Under the pieces are notes generated by a model, which worked only from the letters and a program-made list of their open reading frames with translations, did not search any database and was not told the DNA's origin. 6,223 nt of DNA from Hyphomicrobiales bacterium. Lineage in GTDB: Bacteria; Pseudomonadota; Alphaproteobacteria; Rhizobiales; Xanthobacteraceae. The DNA lies in assembly GCA_026400425.1 (NCBI GenBank), contig JAPLPC010000504.1, positions 1 through 6,223 on the forward strand, written 5' to 3'. Both the position numbers and the translations under genes were made by a program. Below are positions 1 through 6,186 of this stretch, piece by piece. The number at the start of each line of letters is the position of its first letter. Position 1 is the first letter of the stretch.

Positions 1-93
1 GCCGGGCGGCAGCACACCTTGCGCGGCCAGCGGCGACCCGGCCGCGACCAGCGCGATTGCGGCACTCATCGATAATCGAAACATCCGGCTCAT
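1..93 (-). CDS. Exported protein of unknown function, N-terminal fragment (cut by window edge)
   Basis: The first 31 codons of a leftward gene run off the left edge of the window. The visible part is a classic Sec signal peptide. It has a short basic start (MSRMFRLS), a hydrophobic core rich in Ala, Ile, Leu and Val (about residues 9-19), and a likely signal peptidase I site around residues 21-25 (PLAAQ). There is no lipobox cysteine, so the product is probably periplasmic, outer-membrane or secreted rather than a lipoprotein. The ATG at 93-91 is preceded by GGAG and GGTG stretches about 8-14 bases upstream; the in-frame ATG at residue 4 is an alternative start. The gene lies 32 bases after the bluB stop on the same strand, so it is probably the last visible member of the operon. 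Too little is present to name a family. Confidence 0.6.
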   Translation of the reverse strand, partial: MSRMFRLSMSAAIALVAAGSPLAAQGVLPPG

Positions 94-125
94 CTCGTCA
101 CCATCTCCGCGCTCACAATGGATCG

Positions 126-803
126 TCAACGCCTGATGATATGATCCGTTGCAGCACGCCGGCGCTCCCACCCTTCGCGCTCCAATTCGGGGCGATCGTC
201 CTCGATCTCGGGATAGCCGATACAGAAATAGCCGATCAGCCGCCAATCCCGCGGAATATCGAGTACCTCTGCGACTACGACGGGGTCAAGGATCGACACC
301 CATCCCATGCCGATGCCTTCCGCGCGCGCGGCCAGCCACATGGTGGCAATCGCCGTCACCACTGAATAGTCCGCCATTTCCGGCATGGTGCGGCGGCCGA
401 CGCCGTGGCCGACGGCGGTCCCGCGATCCGCGAACACCGCCAGATGCGCCGGCGCCTCGCGCAGGCCCGCGAGCTTCAGCCGCGCGTAAAGCTGCGCGCG
501 CTCCTCCTGATAGGCACTCAGCGCCTCGGCATTGCAGGCGGAGAAGTTATCGAGCACGGCCTGACGCCGCGCGGGATCGTCGACGATGACGAAGCGCCAG
601 GGCTGGCTCAGCCCCACCGATGGCGCGAGGCAAGCGGTCTCGATCAATCGTTGCAGCGCGTGCTCCGGCAGCGGATCGCCGCGAAAGCGCCGCACGTCGC
701 GACGCCATGCAAACAGTTCCTGCAGCTTCGCGCGAAACCGATCGTCGAAAGATGGCAATGCCCTAATCTTCCGGTGCGTGTTCGATCGGATCGAACCGAT
801 CAT
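126..803 (-). CDS. bluB: 5,6-dimethylbenzimidazole synthase BluB
   Basis: BluB is a cytoplasmic, flavin-destructase member of the nitroreductase fold. It uses O2 to convert reduced FMN to 5,6-dimethylbenzimidazole, the lower ligand of cobalamin. The 225-residue length is close to the roughly 227 residues of the Sinorhizobium enzyme. Visible family signatures are RRDVRRF at 34-40, APSVGLSQPWRF at 60-71, LKLAGLREAP at 109-118, and WLAARAEGIGMGWVSI at 156-171. D36 and S170 line up with the Sinorhizobium BluB residues D32 and S167, reported as important for catalysis, which favours BluB over a generic nitroreductase. The start is uncertain. The ATG at 803 overlaps the upstream gene by 41 bases and has no good Shine-Dalgarno sequence. 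A TTG at 758-756 lies 4 bases past the upstream stop, with GGAAG 9 bases before it, and would give 210 residues beginning LPSFDD. The outer limit is given here. No cobalamin riboswitch or other B12 gene is visible nearby. Confidence 0.82.
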   Translation of the reverse strand: MIGSIRSNTHRKIRALPSFDDRFRAKLQELFAWRRDVRRFRGDPLPEHALQRLIETACLAPSVGLSQPWRFVIVDDPARRQAVLDNFSACNAEALSAYQEERAQLYARLKLAGLREAPAHLAVFADRGTAVGHGVGRRTMPEMADYSVVTAIATMWLAARAEGIGMGWVSILDPVVVAEVLDIPRDWRLIGYFCIGYPEIEDDRPELEREGWERRRAATDHIIRR

Positions 804-2235
804 GCTCGAGCGCCAGCAGATTCCACGACTGCAGCATATGCGGCGGCAAAGGAATCACGCCACCGCGCGGATGCGGGATGACGATGCGACGCGCCAGCAG
901 ATGCAGGCGGTTCTGCAACCCGCCCGGCAATTGCCAGTTCTCGATGTTGAAATACTTGGGATCGCCGACGATGGCATGGCCGATGTGGGCCATATGCGCG
1001 CGCAATTGATGCGTGCGTCCCGTCACCGGCTTCAGCGACACCCAGGCCAGTTTCTGGCCGGAGGTCTCGACCACGGCATAATAGGTCACCGCATGGCTGG
1101 CGCCGTCGTCGCCGTGCTTGACGACGCGCATGATGGTGTCTTCCTCATTCTCTTCCTTGGCGAGATAGGTCGAGATGCGGCCCTGCTTCGGCTTCGGCAC
1201 GCCGGCCACCAGCGCCCAGTAGAATTTGCGCGCCGAGCGTTCACGAAAAGCGCCGGTCAGGAACGAGGCGGCGAACCGGGTCTTCGCGATCAGCAGACAG
1301 CCCGACGTCTCGCGATCGAGACGATGGACGAGGCGCGGCTTTTGCCCCGTGGCGTCACGCATCACCTCCAGCACCATATCGACATGGCGCGTCATGCCAG
1401 AGCCGCCCTGCACAGCGAGGCCGGCCGGCTTGTTCAGCACCATCACGTCCGGATCTTCGTAGATCGTCATCGCCTTCAACGCATCAAGCGTCTTCTGCGC
1501 GGCTTCGGAGAGCACGCCGACGGTCTTGGGCGCATCGAGCTTGAGCGGCGGAATACGGACGGTCTGTCCGGCTTCCAGACGATCCTTGCTGTCCGCGCGC
1601 TTGCCGTTCACGCGCAACTCGCCTTTACGGACGATGCGCTGGATGTGCGAGAATGACAGGCCCGGAAAACGCGCTTCGAGAAAACGATCGACGCGCATGT
1701 CGTTCTCGTCCGGCGTGACAATCACCGTCTGCACGCTGGTGGGCATCACCACCGGTTCGGCCTCGGGCTTCGCCGGGGTCTCGATAACGGGCTCGGGCGC
1801 GCGCGTGCGCGGCGCGCCGGCAAAACGTGGCGCCGGCCTGCCGCCGGCCCGTGGTGTGGATGACCGTTCGCCGCGCGCCGGACGCTCGGGCCGCTCCGCG
1901 CGTTCGGATCGCTCCGGGCGTTCAAATCGTTGTGGACGCTCCGATCGCTCGAAACGTTCCGGCCGCTCGGTTCGCCCCGGTCGCTCAGATCTCTCCGACC
2001 GTTCGAAGCGCTCCGGTCGCTCGGCTGCGCGCGCGCGCGGCGGACGCGCACCGGTCGGGCGCTCCGCGTCGCGGCGCTCGGGCTTCACCCGCTCGCGCGC
2101 AGGCGTTTTGGCTGGACCCTTGGCTGCTTTTTTCGCTGCTGCTTTGGCCATCGTAGCGCCCGGCTTGGCGCGCCCCGAGCGGCCAACGCCATCGGGTCCG
2201 CGCTTGCCGGGAGGTCTCGTATCGCGACGGCTCAT
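763..2235 (-). CDS. rluC: RluC-like 23S rRNA pseudouridine synthase with a long repeat-rich basic N-terminal tail
   Basis: This is an RluA-family enzyme that isomerises uridine to pseudouridine in rRNA, in the cytoplasm. Numbering is for the 490-residue product from the ATG at 2235. Residues 1-170 are low complexity: a Lys/Ala stretch near 30-45, then an ERx tripeptide repeat at 72-125, then a Pro/Ala linker. An S4 RNA-binding domain follows at about 178-230 (MRVDRFLEARFPGLSFSHIQ onward). The catalytic domain runs from about 258 and contains the HRLDRETSG motif at 304-312, with D307 the expected catalytic aspartate, and GRTHQLRAH at 406-414. The VLNKPAGLAVQGGSG stretch at 266-280 resembles RluC (sites 955, 2504 and 2580 in E. 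coli) more than RluD, so the symbol is tentative. The chosen start forms an ATGA overlap with rarA; the frame stays open 10 codons further upstream but that would intrude into rarA. RluC is usually about 320 residues, so the tail accounts for the extra length. Confidence 0.88.
   Translation of the reverse strand: MSRRDTRPPGKRGPDGVGRSGRAKPGATMAKAAAKKAAKGPAKTPARERVKPERRDAERPTGARPPRARAAERPERFERSERSERPGRTERPERFERSERPQRFERPERSERAERPERPARGERSSTPRAGGRPAPRFAGAPRTRAPEPVIETPAKPEAEPVVMPTSVQTVIVTPDENDMRVDRFLEARFPGLSFSHIQRIVRKGELRVNGKRADSKDRLEAGQTVRIPPLKLDAPKTVGVLSEAAQKTLDALKAMTIYEDPDVMVLNKPAGLAVQGGSGMTRHVDMVLEVMRDATGQKPRLVHRLDRETSGCLLIAKTRFAASFLTGAFRERSARKFYWALVAGVPKPKQGRISTYLAKEENEEDTIMRVVKHGDDGASHAVTYYAVVETSGQKLAWVSLKPVTGRTHQLRAHMAHIGHAIVGDPKYFNIENWQLPGGLQNRLHLLARRIVIPHPRGGVIPLPPHMLQSWNLLALEHDRFDPIEHAPED
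1861..2022 (-). repeat. Diverged 9-bp tandem repeat encoding about 18 ERx tripeptides
   Basis: Inside the pseudouridine synthase gene, 162 bases read on the - strand encode 18 consecutive triplets. Most are Glu-Arg-X with X = Pro, Ser, Phe or Ala; a few are changed to GRT, QRF or ARG. The 9-base unit is approximately GAGCGNNCG. A longer unit, ERPERFERSER, appears twice. Copies differ at synonymous positions: Arg is written with CGA, CGC, CGG, CGT and AGA, and Glu with GAG and GAA. The amino-acid pattern is therefore better kept than the DNA pattern. The encoded segment alternates acidic and basic residues and is probably disordered. Confidence 0.85.
2232..2235 (-). promoter_or_regulatory. ATGA stop/start overlap, rarA to rluC-like gene
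   Basis: The rarA stop TGA (2234-2232) shares bases with the ATG (2235-2233) of the pseudouridine synthase gene. The sequence before the ATG (GAGAAAAAGTC) has only a weak Shine-Dalgarno match. Re-initiation by ribosomes finishing rarA is the likely route of translation. This fixes the start of the downstream gene. Confidence 0.8.
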
Positions 2236-3557
2236 GACTTTTTCTCGTTTCTCAATCTGGTCCAATAATCCAGCCGCTTGCGAATCTCGCGTTCGAACCC
2301 TCGCTCGGGCGGATCATAGAAGGTCCGGCGGCCCAAGGCTTCCGGGAAGTAGTCCTGGCCGGAAAAACCGTCCGGCGTATCGTGGTCGTATTGGTATCCG
2401 TCGCCGTAGCCTTCGGATTTCATCAGCTTGGTCGGCGAATTCAGGATGTGCTTGGGCGGCAGCAGCGAGCCCCCCTCTTTAGCCGCCCGCATCGCGGCCT
2501 TGTAGGCCATATAGGCTGCATTCGATTTGGGGGCGGTTGCAATGTAGATCACAGCCTGGGCGATAGCGAGTTCGCCTTCGGGATGGCCGAGAAAATCATA
2601 GGCGTCCTTGGCGGCGTTGCAGATCGCAAGCGCCTGCGGATCGGCCAGGCCGATATCCTCGACCGCCATGCGCACGACGCGGCGCGCCAGAAACAGCGGA
2701 TCCTCGCCGGCATCCAGCATGCGGCACAGATAATACAGCGCCGCATCGGGATCGCTGCCGCGCACGGATTTATGCAGCGCGGAGATCAGATTGTAGTGGC
2801 CGTCGGCCGACTTGTCGTAGATCGGCGCCCGGCGCTGCAGGATGTCCTGCAATTGCGCGGCGTCGAATACCTCGTCGGCACGCGCCGCACGCCAGACTTC
2901 CTCGGCCAGCGTCAGTGCCGCGCGGCCATCGCCATCGGCCATGCGCACGAGTACGGCGCGTGCTTCGGCATCGAGCGGCAGTTTGCGGTCTTCGATCTTC
3001 TCGGCATTGGCGAACAGCTTCTCGATCGCCTCGGCATCATGCGACTGAAACACCAGTACGCGCGCACGCGACAGAAGCGCCGCATTGAGTTCGAACGACG
3101 GGTTCTCGGTGGTGGCGCCGACCAGCACGACGGTGCCGTCTTCCATCACCGGCAAGAACGAGTCCTGCTGCGCCTTGTTGAAGCGATGCACCTCGTCGAC
3201 GAACAGCAGCGTGCCTTTGCCGATTTGGCGGCGGGCCCGCGCAGCGTCGAACACCTTCTTCAGGTCAGCAACACCGGAGAACACGGCAGAGATCTGTTCG
3301 AAATGCAGCTCGGTCGTATCCGCCAGCAGCCGCGCGACCGTGGTCTTGCCGGTGCCTGGCGGGCCCCAGAAGATCAGCGAGCCAAGCGTGCGCGTTTCCA
3401 GCATGCGCGTCAGCGCGCCGTCGGGACCGAGGATATGATCCTGACCGACGACGTCAGCGAGCACGCGCGGCCGCAGCCGCTCCGGCAGCGGACGCGGTGC
3501 GTCCTGCTCCATCCCGGCTGCAGCGAACAGGTTGGCTGATGGTTGCCTGGCGGTCAT
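2232..3557 (-). CDS. rarA: Replication-associated recombination protein RarA (MgsA), AAA+ ATPase
   Basis: RarA is a cytoplasmic clamp-loader-like AAA+ ATPase, related to eukaryotic Mgs1/WRNIP1, that acts at stalled or damaged replication forks. The product from the ATG at 3557 has 441 residues, normal for the family. Visible motifs in that numbering are PLPERLRPRVLADVVGQ at 23-39, Walker A GPPGTGKT at 65-72, Walker B LLFVDEVH at 117-124, sensor 1 ATTEN at 148-152, and the SRARV segment at 163-167, which is the likely arginine-finger region. The C-terminal part carries the RarA-type tetramerisation region, including DPDAALYYLCRMLDAGEDP (269-287) and PPKHILNSPTKLMK (367-380). The start was chosen because it overlaps the protease stop as ATGA and leads straight into the family's usual N-terminus. 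The frame is open 18 codons further upstream, but that stretch is Arg-rich and lies inside the protease gene. It is followed by another ATGA overlap, so both junctions look translationally coupled. Confidence 0.95.
   Translation of the reverse strand: MTARQPSANLFAAAGMEQDAPRPLPERLRPRVLADVVGQDHILGPDGALTRMLETRTLGSLIFWGPPGTGKTTVARLLADTTELHFEQISAVFSGVADLKKVFDAARARRQIGKGTLLFVDEVHRFNKAQQDSFLPVMEDGTVVLVGATTENPSFELNAALLSRARVLVFQSHDAEAIEKLFANAEKIEDRKLPLDAEARAVLVRMADGDGRAALTLAEEVWRAARADEVFDAAQLQDILQRRAPIYDKSADGHYNLISALHKSVRGSDPDAALYYLCRMLDAGEDPLFLARRVVRMAVEDIGLADPQALAICNAAKDAYDFLGHPEGELAIAQAVIYIATAPKSNAAYMAYKAAMRAAKEGGSLLPPKHILNSPTKLMKSEGYGDGYQYDHDTPDGFSGQDYFPEALGRRTFYDPPERGFEREIRKRLDYWTRLRNEKKS
3554..3557 (-). 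promoter_or_regulatory. ATGA stop/start overlap, protease gene to rarA
   Basis: The TGA that ends the protease gene (3556-3554) shares bases with the ATG of rarA (3557-3555). The only purine-rich sequence before the ATG is GGCGG, directly adjacent to it, so independent ribosome loading looks poor. Coupled translation is the likely mode. Confidence 0.8.
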
Positions 3558-4939
3558 CCGCCGAGTGTGACGTTGATCTGCTGGCCGCCGCGCACGACGA
3601 CGATCCGCCATAGCCGCGCGCCATCAGCCGTGATCTTCGCCAGATCGCTGGTCTTGCCGATCTTGACGCCGTTCACTGCAAGAATGAGATCGCCCTTCTG
3701 AAAGCCAACATTGGCCGCCGTGGCCGTCTCGGCCAGTTCGGTGATGACCACGCCTTCAATGCTGGAATCCAGCCGCAGCTCATCCGCCAATGCGGGCGAG
3801 ATGTTGGCCACCTTGGCCCCCTGGAACGGCGAGCGCCCCTTCAGCACGATTTCGTCACGACCGGTATCCGGCGCGGCCTCGAGTGCGACGGACAATTTCA
3901 CCGGCTTGCCGCCGCGCTGCGCATCGAGTTGCGTGGTGCCTCCCAGCGGACGTGTCGCGAACCGGTATTCGAACGCGTTCGGATCGTCGATGACCTGACC
4001 ATCGATCGCAGTCACGAGATCGGAGACCTTCAAACCGGACTTCGCTGCCGGACTGTTCGGGGTGACGTTGATCTTCAGGCCCAGGGTTTCCGCAATTTCC
4101 GGCGTCACGTTCTGCAGCCGCGCACCGAGCCACGGACGCTTGACCGCCGTGCCGCCGCTCTTGGCGGAGGCGACGACGACACGCACCATGTTGGCGGGGA
4201 TCGCGAAGCCGATGCCCTGCGAACCGCCGGAGCGCGAGAAGATCGCGGTGTTCACGCCGACCAGCTTGCCGTTCATGTCCACCAATGCACCGCCCGAATT
4301 GCCCGGGTTGATCGCCGCATCGGTCTGGATGAAGAACTGATAGTCGGTAATACCGACCTGAGTGCGCGCGAGCGCCGAGATGATACCATGGGTCACTGTC
4401 TGGCCGACGCCGAACGGGTTACCCATCGCGAGAACGACATCGCCCACCAGCAAGTCATCGGAATTGGCGAAATCGAGCGTCGGGAATTTCTCCTTGGCGT
4501 CCTTGATGCGTAGCACGGCCAGATCGGTACGGCTGTCCTTGAGGACGATCTCGGCTTCGAATTCGCGCTTGTCGGACAGAGAGATCTTGACCTGGTCGGC
4601 GCCTTCGATGACGTGGTTGTTGGTGACCACGAGACCCGATGGATCCACCATCACGCCCGAGCCGAGCGAGCGCTGCATCTGCTCCGGCTGCATGCCCTGC
4701 CCGCCGAAGAAGCGGCGGAACACGGGATCATCGAGCAGCGGATTGCGGTTCTGCACCGTCTTGGCCGCATAGACATTGACGACCGCCGGCTGCACCCGCT
4801 GCACGATCGGCGCGTAGGACAGCCTCAGCTCGGCGGCCGATGAGGGAACCTGGCGATTCTGGGCCACGGCCGGGCTCAGGGACAGAACGACGGCGCAAAA
4901 AGCCGCAACGGTCGCAGCACGGCGAGAAGATGGAATCAT
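3554..4939 (-). CDS. DegP/HtrA-family periplasmic serine endoprotease (Do-like)
   Basis: This is a 461-residue exported serine protease and probable chaperone that degrades misfolded envelope proteins. A Sec signal peptide occupies residues 1-26, with likely cleavage after AVA (24-26); C15 lies in the hydrophobic core and is not a lipobox. The trypsin-like domain spans about 45-260, with catalytic triad H109 (TNNHVI), D139 (RTDLAVL) and S215 (GNSGG). Two PDZ domains follow, at about 268-355 and 372-458. The first appears shortened: the family's usual stretch between the helix and the SPAAK turn (typically including GALV) seems to lack about 7-8 residues here, at LGLKINVTPNSPAAK (286-300). The reading frame is intact there. 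The ATG at 4939 has GAGG six bases upstream. The gene opens a leftward operon and is coupled to rarA. DegP, DegQ and MucD cannot be told apart from sequence alone, so no symbol is given. Confidence 0.93.
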   Translation of the reverse strand: MIPSSRRAATVAAFCAVVLSLSPAVAQNRQVPSSAAELRLSYAPIVQRVQPAVVNVYAAKTVQNRNPLLDDPVFRRFFGGQGMQPEQMQRSLGSGVMVDPSGLVVTNNHVIEGADQVKISLSDKREFEAEIVLKDSRTDLAVLRIKDAKEKFPTLDFANSDDLLVGDVVLAMGNPFGVGQTVTHGIISALARTQVGITDYQFFIQTDAAINPGNSGGALVDMNGKLVGVNTAIFSRSGGSQGIGFAIPANMVRVVVASAKSGGTAVKRPWLGARLQNVTPEIAETLGLKINVTPNSPAAKSGLKVSDLVTAIDGQVIDDPNAFEYRFATRPLGGTTQLDAQRGGKPVKLSVALEAAPDTGRDEIVLKGRSPFQGAKVANISPALADELRLDSSIEGVVITELAETATAANVGFQKGDLILAVNGVKIGKTSDLAKITADGARLWRIVVVRGGQQINVTLGG

Positions 4940-4968
4940 CGGGGCCTCATTGGCGGGAAATCGCCGGG

Positions 4969-4998
4969 AATATAGGCCCGCGAGCGGGGCAATAGAAG
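4969..4998 (-). promoter_or_regulatory. Candidate RpoH-like or sigma-70 promoter for the protease-rarA-rluC-bluB operon
   Basis: Read on the - strand, CTTC (4998-4995) is followed after 18 bases by CCTATATT (4976-4969), about 30 bases before the protease ATG. This is close to the alphaproteobacterial heat-shock consensus CTTG-N17/18-CYTATNT, with one mismatch in the first element. The same -10 (TATATT), paired with TTCTAT at 17-base spacing, would also serve as a weak sigma-70 promoter. Heat-shock control of a DegP-type protease is biologically plausible. The call rests on reading motifs by eye in a GC-rich background where an AT-rich octamer stands out. Confidence 0.4.
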
Positions 4999-5002
4999 GG
5001 CA

Positions 5003-5028
5003 GGAACCGCTCTGCAGACGCCTTCGTG
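5003..5028 (+). promoter_or_regulatory. Candidate EcfG-type (general stress response) promoter upstream of the oxidoreductase gene
   Basis: GGAAC at 5003-5007 is followed after exactly 17 bases by CGTG at 5025-5028. The EcfG consensus in Alphaproteobacteria is GGAAC-N16/17-CGTT, so this is a full -35 match with one mismatch in the -10. Transcription would start near 5035, leaving a leader of about 90 bases before the ATG at 5126. A weaker housekeeping alternative is TTGCAA (5061-5066) with a poor -10 near 5084-5089. Neither is proven by sequence alone. Confidence 0.3.
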
Positions 5029-5110
5029 GCGCTGGCCGAGATATCTCCGAAACCGGCTGCTTGCAATTCCGGCCTGGCCACGACAGCTAGAGCGGCGAAA
5101 CGCCCATCTC

Positions 5111-5116
5111 AAGGAG
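5111..5116 (+). promoter_or_regulatory. Strong Shine-Dalgarno sequence (AAGGAG) for the oxidoreductase gene
   Basis: AAGGAG lies 9 bases before the ATG at 5126. It is the best ribosome binding site in the window and fixes this start. By contrast, the downstream genes of the leftward operon rely on overlaps or weak sites. Confidence 0.85.
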
Positions 5117-5125
5117 AGCCCATTC

Positions 5126-6139
5126 ATGAAGGCCGTCGGCTACACCCAATCGCTTCCCATCGACGATCCCCAAGCCCTGTTCGACTTCGAGGCCGACAAG
5201 CCGGAGCCGAAAGGCCGAGACATCCGCGTGGCGGTGAAGGCGATTTCGGTCAATCCGGTGGATTTCAAGGTCCGCAAGCGGGCACAGCCGCCGGCGGGCG
5301 ACACCAAGATCCTCGGCTATGACGCCGCCGGCGTGGTCGATGCGGTCGGCCCCGAGGTCACCATGTTCAAGCCGGGCGATGCGGTGTTCTATGCCGGCTC
5401 GATCCTGCGCCAGGGCACCAATGCCGAGTTTCATCTGGTCGACGAACGGATCGTCGGCCGCAAGCCCGCCTCGCTCGATTTTACCCAGTCGGCTGCCCTG
5501 CCCCTGACCGCCATCACCGCCTGGGAACTGCTGTTCGACCGGCTCGGCGTGGCACCGGGCAAAAGCCTCGATCCGCGTACCCTGCTCATCGTCGGCGGCG
5601 CCGGCGGCGTGGGCTCGATCCTGATCCAGCTCGCGCGCCGTCTCACCGGCCTCACCGTGGTCGCAACAGCATCGCGGCCAGAGACCGTCAAATGGTGCGA
5701 AGACCTCGGCGCCCATGCGGTCATCGATCACAGCAAGCCGATGAAGCCGCAGATCGCGGCATTGAAGCTGCCGCCGGTCGCCTTGATCGCCAGCCTCACC
5801 GGCACCGAGCAGCACTACAAAGCGCTGGCCGACCTGATCGCGCCGCAAGGCAAGTTCGGCCTGATCGACGATCCCGCCGAATTCAGCATGACAGCCTTCA
5901 AGGGCAAAGCCGTCTCGGTGCATTGGGAATCGATGTTCACCCGCTCGTCGTTCCAGACCCCCGACATGATCGCGCAGCATCATCTGCTCAACGATGTCGC
6001 GGATCTCATCGACAAGGGCGTGTTGCGCACGACGCTCGACAAGACCTTCGGCACCATCAACGCCGCGAATCTGAAGCGCGCGCACGCCCTGCTGGAATCG
6101 GGAACTTCGCACGGCAAGATCGTGCTCGCAGGCTGGTGA
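5126..6139 (+). CDS. Zinc-binding-type alcohol dehydrogenase family protein (zinc-less MDR, quinone-oxidoreductase-like)
   Basis: This is a 337-residue cytoplasmic medium-chain dehydrogenase/reductase, probably NADPH-dependent and acting on quinones, enones or similar carbonyls; the true substrate is unknown. The N-terminal GroES-like catalytic domain covers about 1-125, with NPVDFKVR at 43-50 and GYDAAGVVDAVG at 64-75. The Rossmann domain follows, with GGAGGVGS at 157-164. SRPET at 183-187, after the second beta strand, fits NADP(H) preference. C191 is the only cysteine in the protein, so neither the catalytic nor the structural zinc of true alcohol dehydrogenases can be bound in the usual way, despite the family's common name. 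The order and length match the ADH-like subfamily often annotated as zinc-type alcohol dehydrogenase-like protein. It is transcribed divergently from the protease operon, has its own strong ribosome binding site, and is followed by a hairpin. It looks monocistronic within the window. Confidence 0.88.
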   Translation: MKAVGYTQSLPIDDPQALFDFEADKPEPKGRDIRVAVKAISVNPVDFKVRKRAQPPAGDTKILGYDAAGVVDAVGPEVTMFKPGDAVFYAGSILRQGTNAEFHLVDERIVGRKPASLDFTQSAALPLTAITAWELLFDRLGVAPGKSLDPRTLLIVGGAGGVGSILIQLARRLTGLTVVATASRPETVKWCEDLGAHAVIDHSKPMKPQIAALKLPPVALIASLTGTEQHYKALADLIAPQGKFGLIDDPAEFSMTAFKGKAVSVHWESMFTRSSFQTPDMIAQHHLLNDVADLIDKGVLRTTLDKTFGTINAANLKRAHALLESGTSHGKIVLAGW

Positions 6140-6186
6140 GGGTCAACTTGTCGCAGGTGCATTCGCGCGTAGCGGATCGAGATAAT

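Noticed and set aside
586..1656. 356-residue open frame on the + strand opposite the pseudouridine synthase gene
   Set aside because: It is an antisense shadow that crosses the ends of two real - strand genes and carries no recognisable domain.
2124..2135. AAAAAAG run (- strand) in the Lys/Ala segment of the pseudouridine synthase gene, resembling a frameshift heptamer
   Set aside because: The zero frame reads GCG AAA AAA GCA, which is not the phase needed for A AAA AAG slippage. No alternative product of interest would result.
1526..2482. 318-residue Ser/Arg-rich open frame on the + strand across the ERx repeat
   Set aside because: The RS-type pattern is simply the complement of the ERx repeat. 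The sense frame contains the S4 and catalytic domains, so this one is a by-product.
2382..3539. 385-residue open frame on the + strand opposite rarA
   Set aside because: It is an antisense shadow of a clearly conserved gene, with no family signature, no Shine-Dalgarno sequence noted and His/Gln/Arg-rich composition.
5038..5047. GAGATATCTC palindrome in the divergent gap
   Set aside because: The 10-base symmetry breaks at the next pair. It is too short and isolated to call an operator without a conserved match.
4936..5127. 63-residue open frame on the - strand in the divergent gap, ending in an ATGA overlap with the protease start
   Set aside because: The overlap is tempting, but there is no Shine-Dalgarno sequence before its ATG at 5127, the composition is featureless, and the candidate protease promoter lies inside it.
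5087..6112. 341-residue open frame on the - strand opposite the oxidoreductase gene
   Set aside because: It is a GC-driven antisense shadow, rich in Arg, Gly, Asp and His, with no recognisable domain. The + strand frame is a complete known family with a strong ribosome binding site.
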